This document shows positions 24,852 to 34,201 of a stretch of 64,000 nucleotides of DNA, piece by piece. The notes under the pieces were generated by a model. The model saw nothing but the letters and a program-made list of their open reading frames with translations, did no database searches and was not told the origin of the DNA. This DNA is from Paucilactobacillus hokkaidonensis JCM 18461 (GTDB lineage Bacteria > Bacillota > Bacilli > Lactobacillales > Lactobacillaceae): NCBI RefSeq assembly GCF_000829395.1, contig NZ_AP014680.1, forward strand, positions 124,001 to 188,000, read 5' to 3'. The translations under genes were made by a program, and so were the position numbers. The first letter of the stretch is position 1. Every line of letters begins with the position of its first letter.

Positions 24852-25169
24852 ATGAAAAATAAATATGAAGTTCAACGCTATATTGGACTACCTGTGGTTA
24901 GTGACAATTCAGGCCATTATATGTTTAAAGCGGATGAACAGGGGAACACCAAGGCTCATTCGTGGCGTACTGGTAAGCATACCAAGGGTAAATTTAAACA
25001 AGTAGGTCAATTATTATTGACGGAAAATAATTTATTAGTAGCAATTATTCACGCTGAACCAATGGCATTTAAAGATCGTCATTCTGAGGTACCATTACAA
25101 CGTTTTACAACTGAATTTATTAGTGCTGAATTATTGGCACAGGGACAGGAAATTATTGCGGGCAAATGA
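24852..25169 (+). CDS. Hypothetical protein
   Basis: 105 residues, ATG after AGGAATTAAATA. Mostly beta-prone (YEVQRYIGLPVV, HYMFKADEQGN) with a basic middle (SWRTGKHTKGKFKQ). No family recognised, no membrane segment. Good coding character and spacing to neighbours support a real gene. Confidence 0.65.
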   Translation: MKNKYEVQRYIGLPVVSDNSGHYMFKADEQGNTKAHSWRTGKHTKGKFKQVGQLLLTENNLLVAIIHAEPMAFKDRHSEVPLQRFTTEFISAELLAQGQEIIAGK

Positions 25170-25232
25170 GTTCGGCAAATATCACAATCAGTGGTATATT
25201 ACTAGCAACATTAAGTTATGAGGAGTGAGAAA

Positions 25233-25559
25233 ATGTTAGATGTATTTACCATGCTTAAAATGATCAATGTTAATCACCGTCATGTTGCAAATTCTCAAAT
25301 TGTGGTAACTGATGAGAATGGCAAGCCTAATTCATTATTAACCGATTTGATTCGTGATGTTGTCAGTAGTATCAACATATTTATTGATATTAAAGATGTA
25401 TATTCGGTTGACGAACTAATTGCTGCATTTTCCAATCACACTCCGCTACCAGACGATGTGTTGGATGAGTATAAAAAAATTTTAAACCAGACTATTTTGG
25501 GAATTAACTTTGCGACTAAGAAAAATCAGATTGAATTGATTTTTGGAAGGACTATGTAA
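25233..25559 (+). CDS. Hypothetical protein
   Basis: 108 residues from ATG 25233 after GAGGAG. N-terminal VFTMLKMINVNHRHVANSQ, acidic C-terminal half, soluble. Not recognised. It ends one base before the flavodoxin-fold oxidoreductase gene, so the two are probably one operon. Confidence 0.65.
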   Translation: MLDVFTMLKMINVNHRHVANSQIVVTDENGKPNSLLTDLIRDVVSSINIFIDIKDVYSVDELIAAFSNHTPLPDDVLDEYKKILNQTILGINFATKKNQIELIFGRTM

Positions 25560-25560
25560 G

Positions 25561-26250
25561 ATGAAAACGTTAGTTATCGTTGGACATCCCAAGGTTGCGG
25601 AATCTACTACGCAACAGTTATTTAAAGCAGGTGTTGCTAGTAGTGATGATATCACGTGGCACCAATTAACTGAGACGCTTGATGTCAATCTTGAGCAAGC
25701 TTTATTATTGCAAGCAGACAGAGTGGTTTTTCAATTTCCATTATACTGGTATAGTGCACCAGCATTGTTGAAACATTGGCAAGATACGGTTTTAACGACT
25801 AAATTTTCTGTAGGAACGGCTTATTCGTTAGCTGGTAAAGAATTAGGCCTGGTTATCTCTACTGGTGCAGCCAAAAAAGAGTTTCAGTCGGGCGCTGACG
25901 AACAATTTACAATGTCTGAGATTTTACGACCATATGAGGCGCTGGCAAATAAGACTAAGATGAAATATCTGACACCGTTAGTAGTTTACCAATTTCCGTA
26001 TTTAACTAAATTGCAGCAAGAACGACTATTTATTAATTATCAACGGTATTTAACTGATCCAAAATTTAATCATTTTGTAGGCCAGGAAAAATGGATTACA
26101 CAACGGTTACTACAAAAAATTGATGCAGAAGAAAATGCAGAAAAACGGGAAACGCTGCAACAAATTCAGTCTGTTTTACAAGATAATGTTGATGAACTAA
26201 TTGATTTAACTATGACGGCCGACATGATCCGGCAAGACGAGGATGAATAA
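25561..26250 (+). CDS. NAD(P)H:quinone oxidoreductase, flavodoxin-like fold
   Basis: 229 residues from ATG 25561. Flavodoxin_2 features: IVGHP at the N-terminus, FQFPLYWYSAPALLKHWQD (quinone/flavin site) and LGLVISTGA. The KefF/MdaB group uses FMN/FAD to reduce quinones with two electrons. The C-terminus (about 60 residues) is longer than in most members. Flanked by unknown genes with almost no spacing. Confidence 0.82.
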   Translation: MKTLVIVGHPKVAESTTQQLFKAGVASSDDITWHQLTETLDVNLEQALLLQADRVVFQFPLYWYSAPALLKHWQDTVLTTKFSVGTAYSLAGKELGLVISTGAAKKEFQSGADEQFTMSEILRPYEALANKTKMKYLTPLVVYQFPYLTKLQQERLFINYQRYLTDPKFNHFVGQEKWITQRLLQKIDAEENAEKRETLQQIQSVLQDNVDELIDLTMTADMIRQDEDE

Positions 26251-26427
26251 ATGGAAACGCAAGAATGGGTAAACCAGCAGGTAGCAAAATTAATTGATCA
26301 GAGCACTGATTTTCAAGAGCAGTCGTTTTATCAGGCACTACAAGATACGTTGACAGAGCAGTTTAAGCGAATTGAACAACTGCAAGGTGAGGTTGATGGT
26401 AGGATGTGGAATGTGGGAAAATGGTAA
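26251..26427 (+). CDS. Hypothetical 58-residue protein
   Basis: Starts at the base after the oxidoreductase stop, with GAGG eight bases before ATG inside the preceding gene, so translation is probably coupled. Sequence is polar and helical (QEWVNQQVAKLIDQST ... FKRIEQLQGEV), perhaps coiled coil. Unknown function. Confidence 0.55.
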   Translation: METQEWVNQQVAKLIDQSTDFQEQSFYQALQDTLTEQFKRIEQLQGEVDGRMWNVGKW

Positions 26428-26434
26428 AAATAGA

Positions 26435-26544
26435 GTGCGGAGCATCCCGGTTAGCTTCCGTGGTATAAGGTAAAAATATTGATGGCCTGATCTTGGTCAT
26501 TAATATTTTTACCTTATACGATAGGAAGCTGGGATGTGCAGCAC
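26435..26544 (+). repeat. Structured repeat copy E
   Basis: AGA, then GTGCGGAGCATCCC ... GGGATGTGCAGCAC (14-base arms, two mismatches), then GTTTCAGCAAT. After the left arm come CGGTTAG and AGCTTCC/GGAAGCT, then the long stem GTATAAGGTAAAAATATT with its complement. It starts eight bases after the 58-aa gene. Confidence 0.78.
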
Positions 26545-26582
26545 GTTTCAGCAATGTTGCATATATGGCTGTAGTCAGAACA

Positions 26583-26598
26583 TGTTCCACATGAAACA
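26583..26598. promoter_or_regulatory. parS-like site 3 (one mismatch)
   Basis: TGTTCCACATGAAACA, differing from the consensus by A for G in the central CACGTG. Directly downstream of the DUF488 gene. Confidence 0.55.
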
Positions 26599-26602
26599 AA
26601 AA

Positions 26603-26965
26603 TTAGTCCAACGTGTTCAACAAATATTCTCGCAATACAACAGCCTGATTATGCTCTTCGTCTTTAGCACCAAATAAGAAAATTACGTTCTCTGTTTTTA
26701 AATGGTCACTAACGATTTGCTGGAATTTGGAGAAATCATGATTTTGCTGTAGTTCTTGAATGTAACGTTGCTTAAATTCAGGATATTTTTCAACTTCATG
26801 ATTAAACCATTTCCGAAGATCATTGGATGGGCCAATCTCTTTGTACCATTGATCTAATTTAGCGTTTACTTTAGAAATTCCACGCGGCCATAAACGATCA
26901 ACCAAGATTCGATAGCCATTTGTATCAATTGGTTTAGTGTATATACGTTCAATTTTAATTTGCAT
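26603..26965 (-). CDS. DUF488 family protein (YeaO-like)
   Basis: 120 residues with the DUF488 signatures RIYTKPIDTNGYRILVDRLWPRGISK and IFLFGAKDEEHNQAVVLREYL. Function unknown in the family. Monocistronic; ATG after GAGGTG. Confidence 0.88.
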   Translation of the reverse strand: MQIKIERIYTKPIDTNGYRILVDRLWPRGISKVNAKLDQWYKEIGPSNDLRKWFNHEVEKYPEFKQRYIQELQQNHDFSKFQQIVSDHLKTENVIFLFGAKDEEHNQAVVLREYLLNTLD

Positions 26966-27023
26966 TTTGTGATCACCTCAAATACATAATACCGCATTTT
27001 ATTGATAAGGGAAGGAATCATAA

Positions 27024-27650
27024 GTGACTAATTATCAGTCTTTTTATACAAATCGAGAAACAACAGCCATCGCCAAGGATTTATTGGGCAAAGTCCTGAG
27101 TTATCGTAGTGAACAAGGCGTTGTAAGCGGCTATATCGTTGAAACTGAGGCCTATCTTGGACAACAAGATTCAGCAGCACATGCTTTTAATGGAAGAAGG
27201 ACTGCGTTTACAGAAGCATTATATGGACAACCGGGGACCATTTATATTTATCAATTGCGGCAACAATATATGTTTGATGTTGTTGTGCAAGACGAAGGTA
27301 ATCCACAAGGTGTTTTGATCCGCGGTATCGAGCCACTACTTGGACGGTCGATCATGCTACGTAATCGTGTAATTGATGGTGTAAATTTAACCAATGGACC
27401 TGGAAAGCTTATGCAGGCGTTTGGGATCCAGTCTAAACAGATGAATATGCAATTATTGGAAAATGCTGACTTAACCGTTAAACTGACAACGGATCATTAC
27501 CCCGCTCAAATTGCTGCAAGTACCCGGATTGGTGTCAATGCGAATGGAGCAACTGGACTACAACCTTATCGCTTTTATGTTGCTCACAATCCATATGTTT
27601 CTCGAATGAAAAAAAGTGAAATGGACTTAAAGAGGCATGGATGGAGTTAG
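27024..27650 (+). CDS. mpg: 3-methyladenine DNA glycosylase (MPG/AAG type)
   Basis: 208 residues starting with GTG after GGGAAGGA. It has the AAG fold motifs: VSGYIVETEAYLGQQDSAAHAFNG with the catalytic Glu, GTIYIYQLRQQYMFDVV, and LTNGPGKLMQAFGI. It excises alkylated bases. It precedes the MoxR operon by 52 bases with a parS-like site between. Confidence 0.92.
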   Translation: MTNYQSFYTNRETTAIAKDLLGKVLSYRSEQGVVSGYIVETEAYLGQQDSAAHAFNGRRTAFTEALYGQPGTIYIYQLRQQYMFDVVVQDEGNPQGVLIRGIEPLLGRSIMLRNRVIDGVNLTNGPGKLMQAFGIQSKQMNMQLLENADLTVKLTTDHYPAQIAASTRIGVNANGATGLQPYRFYVAHNPYVSRMKKSEMDLKRHGWS

Positions 27651-27666
27651 ATAAGAATAGACAATT

Positions 27667-27682
27667 TGTTTCACGTGAAACT
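27667..27682. promoter_or_regulatory. parS-like site 4 (last base differs)
   Basis: TGTTTCACGTGAAACT, a full CACGTG-centred parS except for the terminal base. It lies between mpg and the MoxR gene. Confidence 0.7.
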
Positions 27683-27702
27683 TAAATTTGGGAGGAATTA
27701 AA

Positions 27703-28917
27703 ATGTCACTTACATATCAATCATTATTATCGGCGGTACCACTGGTAATTCAAGCGGGTAACGTACCAAACATTGTTGGTGAAGCGGGAATTGGTAAATC
27801 TGCGTTAGTAAGTGACGTTGCCACTAAAATGGGAGCTCAACTTTTTACAACCGTAGTTAGTTTGTCTGAAAAAGGAGATTTGGCAATTCCAGTACCACCA
27901 TTGACGAAGGAATCATTTGTTCAGACTAAAAATTATGGTTCGCTAGCGGACGTACAATTTGGATATTCACACACATTAGTTAGTATCATTGAATACGCGG
28001 AAAAACATGTGGACCAACCGATTATTTGGTTTTTAGATGAATTTAACCGTGGGACCCAAGCGGTTCAAAGCGAACTAATGAACTTAGTACTACAACGTGA
28101 AATTAATTCGTTAGTATTACCAAAACAGGTTCATATTGTGATTGCTGAAAATCCAGACAATACGATGGCTGGGTTTGAAGAGACTAGCTATGGTGTTACG
28201 GCAGGTGATGATGCAATTAAAGACCGGACTGTGCGGTTGGTGATGCGAGTGGATGTTAATGATTGGCTGGACTGGGCCAAACAAGTGCAGGGCACACATG
28301 CCCAGATACATCCGTTGGTGCAACAATATATTGCGAGCGATCCAACAATGTTGCACCCACAAGTAAGAGAAAATGATCTATATCCAACTCCACGAGCTTG
28401 GAAGCGAGTTTCAGATAATTTATTTGAATTGGATAATGTCACGGATGAACTTAGAAGAGCGATGCAATTAGATCTACTTCAGGGTGATTTGGGTGAAATC
28501 GTGGGAATTGCATTTAATCAATTTATCAAAGAGCAACATGATTTACTGACGCCGAGCAATGTTTTTACCCAATTAGATATTGCAGATGATCAGCAAGTTA
28601 TTGATAATTTTAAGCAATTGAATGAAGTTGCCAAACTACAATTACTTAGAAATTGCGTTGGTCAATCAAAGCAATATTCATTTGCTGATTCGGCAATTGC
28701 ACGACGATTTATGCAGCTGCTTAAATTAATGAGTCTGGATGGGCAATATGCAATTATTCAAGCTATCGGAACCGTGGCTCATCAAAAAGATATGCTTGAA
28801 CCAATGTATGCGGTAATTGAGGGACAAGATGCTGATTCAGCAGTTAGTGAACTGTATCGATATTTTGGTGAGCTTGCAACTCGAAGTGAATTTGAAATGA
28901 GTGGTCATAGTGAATGA
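27703..28917 (+). CDS. MoxR-type AAA+ ATPase
   Basis: 404 residues from ATG 27703 after GGGAGG. Walker A GEAGIGKS (about residues 26-33), Walker B IIWFLDEFNRG (about 109), sensor IVIAENPDN. The MoxR group acts as chaperone with a VWA partner, as in RavA-ViaA. The stop overlaps the start of the DUF2201 gene, which supplies the VWA partner. Confidence 0.88.
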   Translation: MSLTYQSLLSAVPLVIQAGNVPNIVGEAGIGKSALVSDVATKMGAQLFTTVVSLSEKGDLAIPVPPLTKESFVQTKNYGSLADVQFGYSHTLVSIIEYAEKHVDQPIIWFLDEFNRGTQAVQSELMNLVLQREINSLVLPKQVHIVIAENPDNTMAGFEETSYGVTAGDDAIKDRTVRLVMRVDVNDWLDWAKQVQGTHAQIHPLVQQYIASDPTMLHPQVRENDLYPTPRAWKRVSDNLFELDNVTDELRRAMQLDLLQGDLGEIVGIAFNQFIKEQHDLLTPSNVFTQLDIADDQQVIDNFKQLNEVAKLQLLRNCVGQSKQYSFADSAIARRFMQLLKLMSLDGQYAIIQAIGTVAHQKDMLEPMYAVIEGQDADSAVSELYRYFGELATRSEFEMSGHSE

Positions 28918-30280
28918 AAGTCAGTTTAAGGATGCACGCGATGAAGCACTAACTGCGGTGTCTAAAAATGAATTTACAATGGACCAACTGCAAAAGTATG
29001 CTGAACAAACTTTGAGTGGGGCTGTTATTGAACTACTCCAAACTAATCGTTTATTTGGTGAAGTTTTGATTCAGATTCCGCGCTATTATAATACAAATTT
29101 AAATGGTGCAATGGGATTCAAATGGAGTGAGACCCAATTAAACTTAACGATTAATCCAATGAATTTACTCATATCTGTAAGATATTGGCATGAACTAATC
29201 GCGTTGTTAAAACACGAAGTACTACATGTAGTCTGGCAACATCCGTTGCGATATCAAGGTAGTATTAATCAAAATAACGTTGCATTAGCAACAGATGTAT
29301 CTGTTAACCAGTATTTAGCTGAAGTTCCTCGTGGAACGGTTACTTTAAAAGATTTGGAAAAATTACTAGATAAAAAATTGCCTCAGAATGCAGATTCTGG
29401 CACATATTTACAAATAATTCAAAGTAACAAAATTAACAGTCATGATGATGGTAAAAAAGGTGACAATAAGCTAGATACAGATCAAAGATTTAAAAAAGAA
29501 AAGCAAATTTCAGGGTCGGGAGCTGGCGTTAGTCTTGATGTGCACGATGGTTGGAGCAATAATACTGAGCAGCATGATTCATTGACCCAGCAAACTGCAC
29601 AATTAAAACAAATTTTGTCACAGGCATGGCAATCTACACCGGATCGTGACCGAGGATTATTACCTGGGAAATTAAAACAACAGTTAGAGCAAGTGGATCA
29701 AACCACTGTTTTTAACTGGAAACAACTGATTAAACGGTCAATTGGTAATTTGCCGCAAGGGAAACGGCCTTCTTATAGCCGGTTTAACAGAAGACAACCA
29801 TTGCGAATGGACTTACCTGGGCAGGTAACTAATTTAGTAACTAAAATTGATGTTTTTGTCGATAACTCGGGTTCAATGGGAGATAAAGAAATTTCTTTTT
29901 TACTAAATCAGATTAAAGGGATTGTGGAAGCCACAGAAACCCAGACGACGGTTTTCACCTTTGATGCAAAGGTCCATTCTGACGAGTCCTACGAATTACA
30001 AAGTCAAAATCAAATTCAATTTAAGCGTATTGGTGGCGGTGGAACGAGTTTTCAAAGTATTTTTACTTATTTAAAGGCCAATCAGCGAACTAACAATGAT
30101 ACGCTGGCCATTATTTTAACTGATGGTTGGGGCGAAGAATCAATTAATAATTACCATTTTACAAATGTTATTTGGGTGCTAACGACATCAATAGATCAGT
30201 TTTCCATTAAGCACAGTATAGGGAAACTGACAACGGTGGTAGATGATGTCAATTACAAAAGGGTGGTTGGAATAAAATGA
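28910..30280 (+). CDS. DUF2201 metallopeptidase-like/VWA protein
   Basis: 456 residues if GTG 28910 is used; GTG 28901 is also possible. The N-terminal domain has LLKHEVLHVVWQHP, an HExxH zinc motif at about residue 101. A polar linker (about 165-230) leads to a VWA-like domain with DVFVDNSGSMG (MIDAS) near residue 318 and the second MIDAS Thr in GGGGTSF. It overlaps both neighbours, so it is one operon with the MoxR ATPase. Confidence 0.85.
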   Translation: MNESQFKDARDEALTAVSKNEFTMDQLQKYAEQTLSGAVIELLQTNRLFGEVLIQIPRYYNTNLNGAMGFKWSETQLNLTINPMNLLISVRYWHELIALLKHEVLHVVWQHPLRYQGSINQNNVALATDVSVNQYLAEVPRGTVTLKDLEKLLDKKLPQNADSGTYLQIIQSNKINSHDDGKKGDNKLDTDQRFKKEKQISGSGAGVSLDVHDGWSNNTEQHDSLTQQTAQLKQILSQAWQSTPDRDRGLLPGKLKQQLEQVDQTTVFNWKQLIKRSIGNLPQGKRPSYSRFNRRQPLRMDLPGQVTNLVTKIDVFVDNSGSMGDKEISFLLNQIKGIVEATETQTTVFTFDAKVHSDESYELQSQNQIQFKRIGGGGTSFQSIFTYLKANQRTNNDTLAIILTDGWGEESINNYHFTNVIWVLTTSIDQFSIKHSIGKLTTVVDDVNYKRVVGIK

Positions 30281-30573
30281 CAAATACTAAATTGCTTAAG
30301 CCTGCAGATTTACAATCAGTTTTGAGTCACGATAAAACCTATCGACGAGCTGTTAACCTATTACTTGAAAAGTGGGATCCGGCCGAAAACCATTTGTTTA
30401 GTGATTTGGTTAAAAGCAGTGATGTATTGTTTGCTAAGAAACTACAGGTAGCTGGATTAGTACCAGGCAAATTTCAGCTAGATAATTATCAGCAAGTACA
30501 ACAATTCATCAGTGCACATGATCAGTGGTTAACTGCAGCTGCCAAAAAGGAATTAATGCAGTCATTTACATAA
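30277..30573 (+). CDS. Hypothetical protein, third gene of the MoxR-VWA operon
   Basis: 98 residues, start overlapping the previous stop by four bases (ATGA). Helical, soluble (LLKPADLQSVLSHDKTYRRAV). No family recognised. Context suggests an accessory factor or adaptor of the MoxR/VWA pair. Confidence 0.7.
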   Translation: MTNTKLLKPADLQSVLSHDKTYRRAVNLLLEKWDPAENHLFSDLVKSSDVLFAKKLQVAGLVPGKFQLDNYQQVQQFISAHDQWLTAAAKKELMQSFT

Positions 30574-30638
30574 ATATGGAAATCCCTATTTACATTCAAA
30601 CACGAATATTATATGATTGATGCTGTTCTTTTGTTCGG

Positions 30639-31979
30639 ATGGCATTTTGGAGAAATGGGGATAATAAGTTGTCAGCAATTAAAAAATATTTTCAGCTAGA
30701 TGAGTTACACACTACATTTCGGCGTGAACTTTTAGCCGGATTCACTACGTTCATTTCAATGGCGTATATTTTATTCGTTAACCCAAGTGTTTTAGGTGCT
30801 TCGGGGATGGATAAAGGAGCTGTTTTTACTGCAACCGCGATTGCTAGTGCACTGGGATGTATCCTAATGGGAGTGCTGGCAAAGTATCCAATCGCTACTG
30901 CTCCGGCACTTGGAATTAACGCATTCTTTTCTTATTCAGTTGTAATTGGAATGGGAATTCCTTGGCAAACTGCTTTAGCAGGTGTGTTTGTAGCTTCGTT
31001 AATTTTTATCTTGATTACAATTTTTAAATTACGTGAATTGATTATTGATGCCATTCCGAGTGATTTAAAGTACGCTATTTCTAGTGGTATTGGTTTATTC
31101 ATCGCCTTTTTGGGGCTTAGTGATGGTGGCATCATTACAGCTAATAAATCAACGATTATTGGGCTTGGATCATTTAGTGTTGGAACGACTTGGCTAACAA
31201 TTTTTGGCCTGGTTGTTACGGCTATTTTGATGGTTAAAAAGGTTCCTGGTGGGATTTTTATCGGCATGCTGTTAACGTCAATTTTAGGATTAGTAACTGG
31301 ATTAATTGCGATGCCAAAAAGTATTATTTCTGGTGCACCAAGTTTGGCACCAACGTTTGGTGTTGGGGTGATGCACATTGGTGATATTAATACTATTCAA
31401 CTATGGGTGGTCGTATTAACGTTCTTGCTGGTAACTTTCTTTGATACCGCTGGAACACTTGTCGGACTAGCTCAACAAGCTGGATTTATGAAAGACAATA
31501 AAATGCCACGAGTTGGTAAGGCATTGATGTCGGATTCAACCGCAATGCTTGCTGGTTCAGTTTTAGGAACTTCGCCTGTGGGTGCCTATGTTGAATCATC
31601 TGCCGGAATTGCAGTTGGTGGCCGTTCAGGACTTACTGCTGTCTTTACTGGGATATTGTTCGTGTTTGGCATGTTCTTCTCGCCACTGTTATCTGTAGTG
31701 ACTAATCAAGTTACTGCACCAGCTTTAATTATTGTTGGTGTGTTGATGGCCCAGTCGTTGAAGTACATTTCATGGAATAAAATGGAAATTGCAATTCCTT
31801 CATTTTTGATCGTAATAGGGATGCCACTAACTTATAGTATTTCAGATGGAATTGCATTGGGAGTCATCATGTACCCAATTACAATGATCGCAGCTAAGCG
31901 AGGTAAAGAAGTCCACCCAATTATGTATTTATTGTTCTTTATTTTCTTAGGGTTTATGTGGATTTTAAATGTTGAATAG
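30639..31979 (+). CDS. NCS2/AzgA-type purine permease (adenine/guanine/hypoxanthine)
   Basis: 446 residues from ATG 30639; the TTG at 30669 (MSAIKKYFQLDELHTT) gives a more usual N-terminus. About 12-14 TM segments, with family motifs FTTFISMAYILFVNP, ATAPALGINAFFSY, TFFDTAGTLVGLA and AGSVLGTSPVGAYVESSAG. AzgA-like permeases import purine bases with protons. No riboswitch is seen in the 65-bp gap before it. Confidence 0.88.
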   Translation: MAFWRNGDNKLSAIKKYFQLDELHTTFRRELLAGFTTFISMAYILFVNPSVLGASGMDKGAVFTATAIASALGCILMGVLAKYPIATAPALGINAFFSYSVVIGMGIPWQTALAGVFVASLIFILITIFKLRELIIDAIPSDLKYAISSGIGLFIAFLGLSDGGIITANKSTIIGLGSFSVGTTWLTIFGLVVTAILMVKKVPGGIFIGMLLTSILGLVTGLIAMPKSIISGAPSLAPTFGVGVMHIGDINTIQLWVVVLTFLLVTFFDTAGTLVGLAQQAGFMKDNKMPRVGKALMSDSTAMLAGSVLGTSPVGAYVESSAGIAVGGRSGLTAVFTGILFVFGMFFSPLLSVVTNQVTAPALIIVGVLMAQSLKYISWNKMEIAIPSFLIVIGMPLTYSISDGIALGVIMYPITMIAAKRGKEVHPIMYLLFFIFLGFMWILNVE

Positions 31980-32010
31980 AATGTAAATAGTTGTGTTTAA
32001 AAGTCGCAGC

Positions 32011-32118
32011 ATAAGATAAAACCAGTGTTAATCCGTTTTATGGATTGGTGCCGGTTTTATTTTATGTCTAGACTTCATCGGCTTGTACTTCCCGGTTTTC
32101 GGGATAGTAGAATCTAGA
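32011..32118. repeat. Pair of hairpins before pepO
   Basis: Hairpin 1 at 32011-32065 (ATAAAACC..AATCC with GGATT..GGTTTTAT); hairpin 2 at 32067-32118 (TCTAGA ... TACTTCCCGGTTTTCGGGATAGTA ... TCTAGA segments). Neither has the AGAGTG/CACGTTT flanks of the A-G repeat family, though the CCGGTTTTCGG loop also occurs in an arm of copy B. Confidence 0.55.
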
Positions 32119-32229
32119 TCAAATCAAAAATTTCCTTTTTTGGCTGGCTACTTTTGTATGGATTAATATCTAATCACTGACAGAACAGTTATAATTATCA
32201 AATAGGTACTAACACAAGGAGGATGTTTT

Positions 32230-34134
32230 ATGGCAGTCAACGAAAAATTAATTAAAAGCGATTTGTATGAAGCCGTTAATGGTGAATGGATTAAAACAGC
32301 TAAAATTCCAGACGATAAACCAGCCACTGGTGGTTTTAATGATTTGGTAGATGAAATCGACAAGCTTCTAATGGGTGATTTTGACCAAATGGTTGATAAT
32401 AAAATTCAGCCTGACAACGACATGATGAAAGAATTCATTAAATTGTATCAATTAGCTAGTGATTTTGATCGACGTGAACAAGAAAAAACTGAACCACTAG
32501 ATCAATATTTAACCAAAATTGATGGATTACAGTCATTTAGTGACTATCAAGCAATTTATGTTGATTGGATTAAACATGGGCTACCATCGCCGATTGCATT
32601 TGATATTGATGCGGATATGAAAAATGCTCGTGTAAATGCATTATTTACCGCAGCACCTAATTTGATTTTGCCAGATAAAACTTATTATGAAGATGGCAAT
32701 CAAAGTGCGCCCGCACTGATTGCAGTATTTAGTAAAATGATGACAGAATTACTGAGTAAACTAAACTATTCCGATCAACAAACTAAGCAAATAATTGAGC
32801 AGGGATTAAAATTTGACCGTTCATTAGTTCCATACGTTAAGAGTGCGGAAGAGTCCGCAGACTATAGCAAAATGTACAATCCTAAAACTAACGCTGAATT
32901 TGTTGCTTATAGTTCAACCCTTGATTTAGGTGCTACAATTAACGACTTAGTTGGAGCACAGCCTGAAAAAATTATAGTGACTGAACCAAAGTATTTTGAA
33001 GCATTGGATAAAATTATTAATGATGATCATTTTGCAGAATTTAAAAGTTGGCTGATTATCCAAACAGTTCGCGGATTGAGTAGCTATTTAAGTGAAGATT
33101 TCCGAGTCATTAGTGGGCAATATAGTCGTGCACTGTCTGGCAGCAAGGCACCGATGAAACAAAAAAAGTTTGCGTATTATTTGGCTGCAGGTACATTTGA
33201 CCAAGTAGTTGGTGACTATTATGGGCATAAGTACTTTGGTGAAACAGCTAAAAATGATGTTCATCAAATGGTTGAAAAAATGATTAGCGTTTATCAGCAT
33301 CGTTTGGCCAATAATACTTGGTTAAGCAAGGAGACTCGCGATAAGGCTGTTTTAAAATTAAGTAAATTGGGGATTCAGGTTGGGTTCCCGGACAAAATTG
33401 ATGCACTTTACCAAAAATTACATGTTGATTCAACTAAAACTTTACTGGCAAATGAGTTAATAGCAACTAAAGTGGCACGCGAAGATATGTTTGCTAAGTG
33501 GAATCAACCAGTTGATCGTAACCAATGGGAGATGAGTGCAGCGACCGTTAATGCATATTACCATCCATTCCGAAATATTATTGTTTTTCCAGCTGCTATT
33601 TTGCAGGCACCATTCTATAGTTTGAAACAAAGTAGTAGTGAAAACTACGGTGGAATTGGTGCGGTTATCGCACATGAAATTTCACATGCATTTGATAATA
33701 ACGGTGCTTTGTTTGATGAATATGGTAACTTAAATAATTGGTGGACCACTGCCGATTTAGACCACTTTAAAGCATTGTCGCAAAGCATGATTGCTGAGTT
33801 TGATGGGCTAGAATATGCTGGACAAAAAGTTAATGGTAAATTGACGGTATCTGAAAACATTGCCGATGCAGGTGGGTTAAGTTGTGCACTAGAGGCCGCC
33901 GAAAGTGAAGCAGATGTCGACACTAAGGCATTCTTCATTAACTGGTCAACCATTTGGCGGATGAAAGCGACAGAACAATACATGCAATTATTGTTGTCAA
34001 TTGATGTGCATGCACCTGCTAAATTACGAGCTAATGTTCAAGTTAAAAATTTGCCTGAGTTTTACCATGCATTTGATATTCAACCAGGAGATCCGATGTA
34101 CCTGGAACCCGAAAAGCGGGTTAATATTTGGTAA
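32230..34134 (+). CDS. pepO: M13 endopeptidase PepO
   Basis: 634 residues, the length usual for lactobacillar PepO (neprilysin family). Zinc motif AHEISHAFDNNG at about residue 482, third ligand in ENIADAGG at about 542; NAYYHPFRNIIVFPAAIL is the conserved substrate-binding stretch. No signal peptide: it is a cytoplasmic oligopeptidase for peptides taken up from protein breakdown. ATG after AAGGAGG. Confidence 0.95.
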   Translation: MAVNEKLIKSDLYEAVNGEWIKTAKIPDDKPATGGFNDLVDEIDKLLMGDFDQMVDNKIQPDNDMMKEFIKLYQLASDFDRREQEKTEPLDQYLTKIDGLQSFSDYQAIYVDWIKHGLPSPIAFDIDADMKNARVNALFTAAPNLILPDKTYYEDGNQSAPALIAVFSKMMTELLSKLNYSDQQTKQIIEQGLKFDRSLVPYVKSAEESADYSKMYNPKTNAEFVAYSSTLDLGATINDLVGAQPEKIIVTEPKYFEALDKIINDDHFAEFKSWLIIQTVRGLSSYLSEDFRVISGQYSRALSGSKAPMKQKKFAYYLAAGTFDQVVGDYYGHKYFGETAKNDVHQMVEKMISVYQHRLANNTWLSKETRDKAVLKLSKLGIQVGFPDKIDALYQKLHVDSTKTLLANELIATKVAREDMFAKWNQPVDRNQWEMSAATVNAYYHPFRNIIVFPAAILQAPFYSLKQSSSENYGGIGAVIAHEISHAFDNNGALFDEYGNLNNWWTTADLDHFKALSQSMIAEFDGLEYAGQKVNGKLTVSENIADAGGLSCALEAAESEADVDTKAFFINWSTIWRMKATEQYMQLLLSIDVHAPAKLRANVQVKNLPEFYHAFDIQPGDPMYLEPEKRVNIW

Positions 34135-34150
34135 TTATTTCCCGAGAAAT

Positions 34151-34201
34151 AAAAAATCGATATTTACTTAGATTATGTGTCTGAGTAAATATCGATTTTT
34201 A
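34151..34201. terminator. Bidirectional terminator
   Basis: AAAAAATCGATATTTACTT ... AGTAAATATCGATTTTT between convergent pepO and menG. Confidence 0.85.

Noticed and set aside
28901-28909. GTG at 28901 as start of the DUF2201 gene
   Set aside because: Possible, but GTG at 28910 gives the tighter overlap with the MoxR stop; neither has a strong ribosome site, so this stays uncertain.
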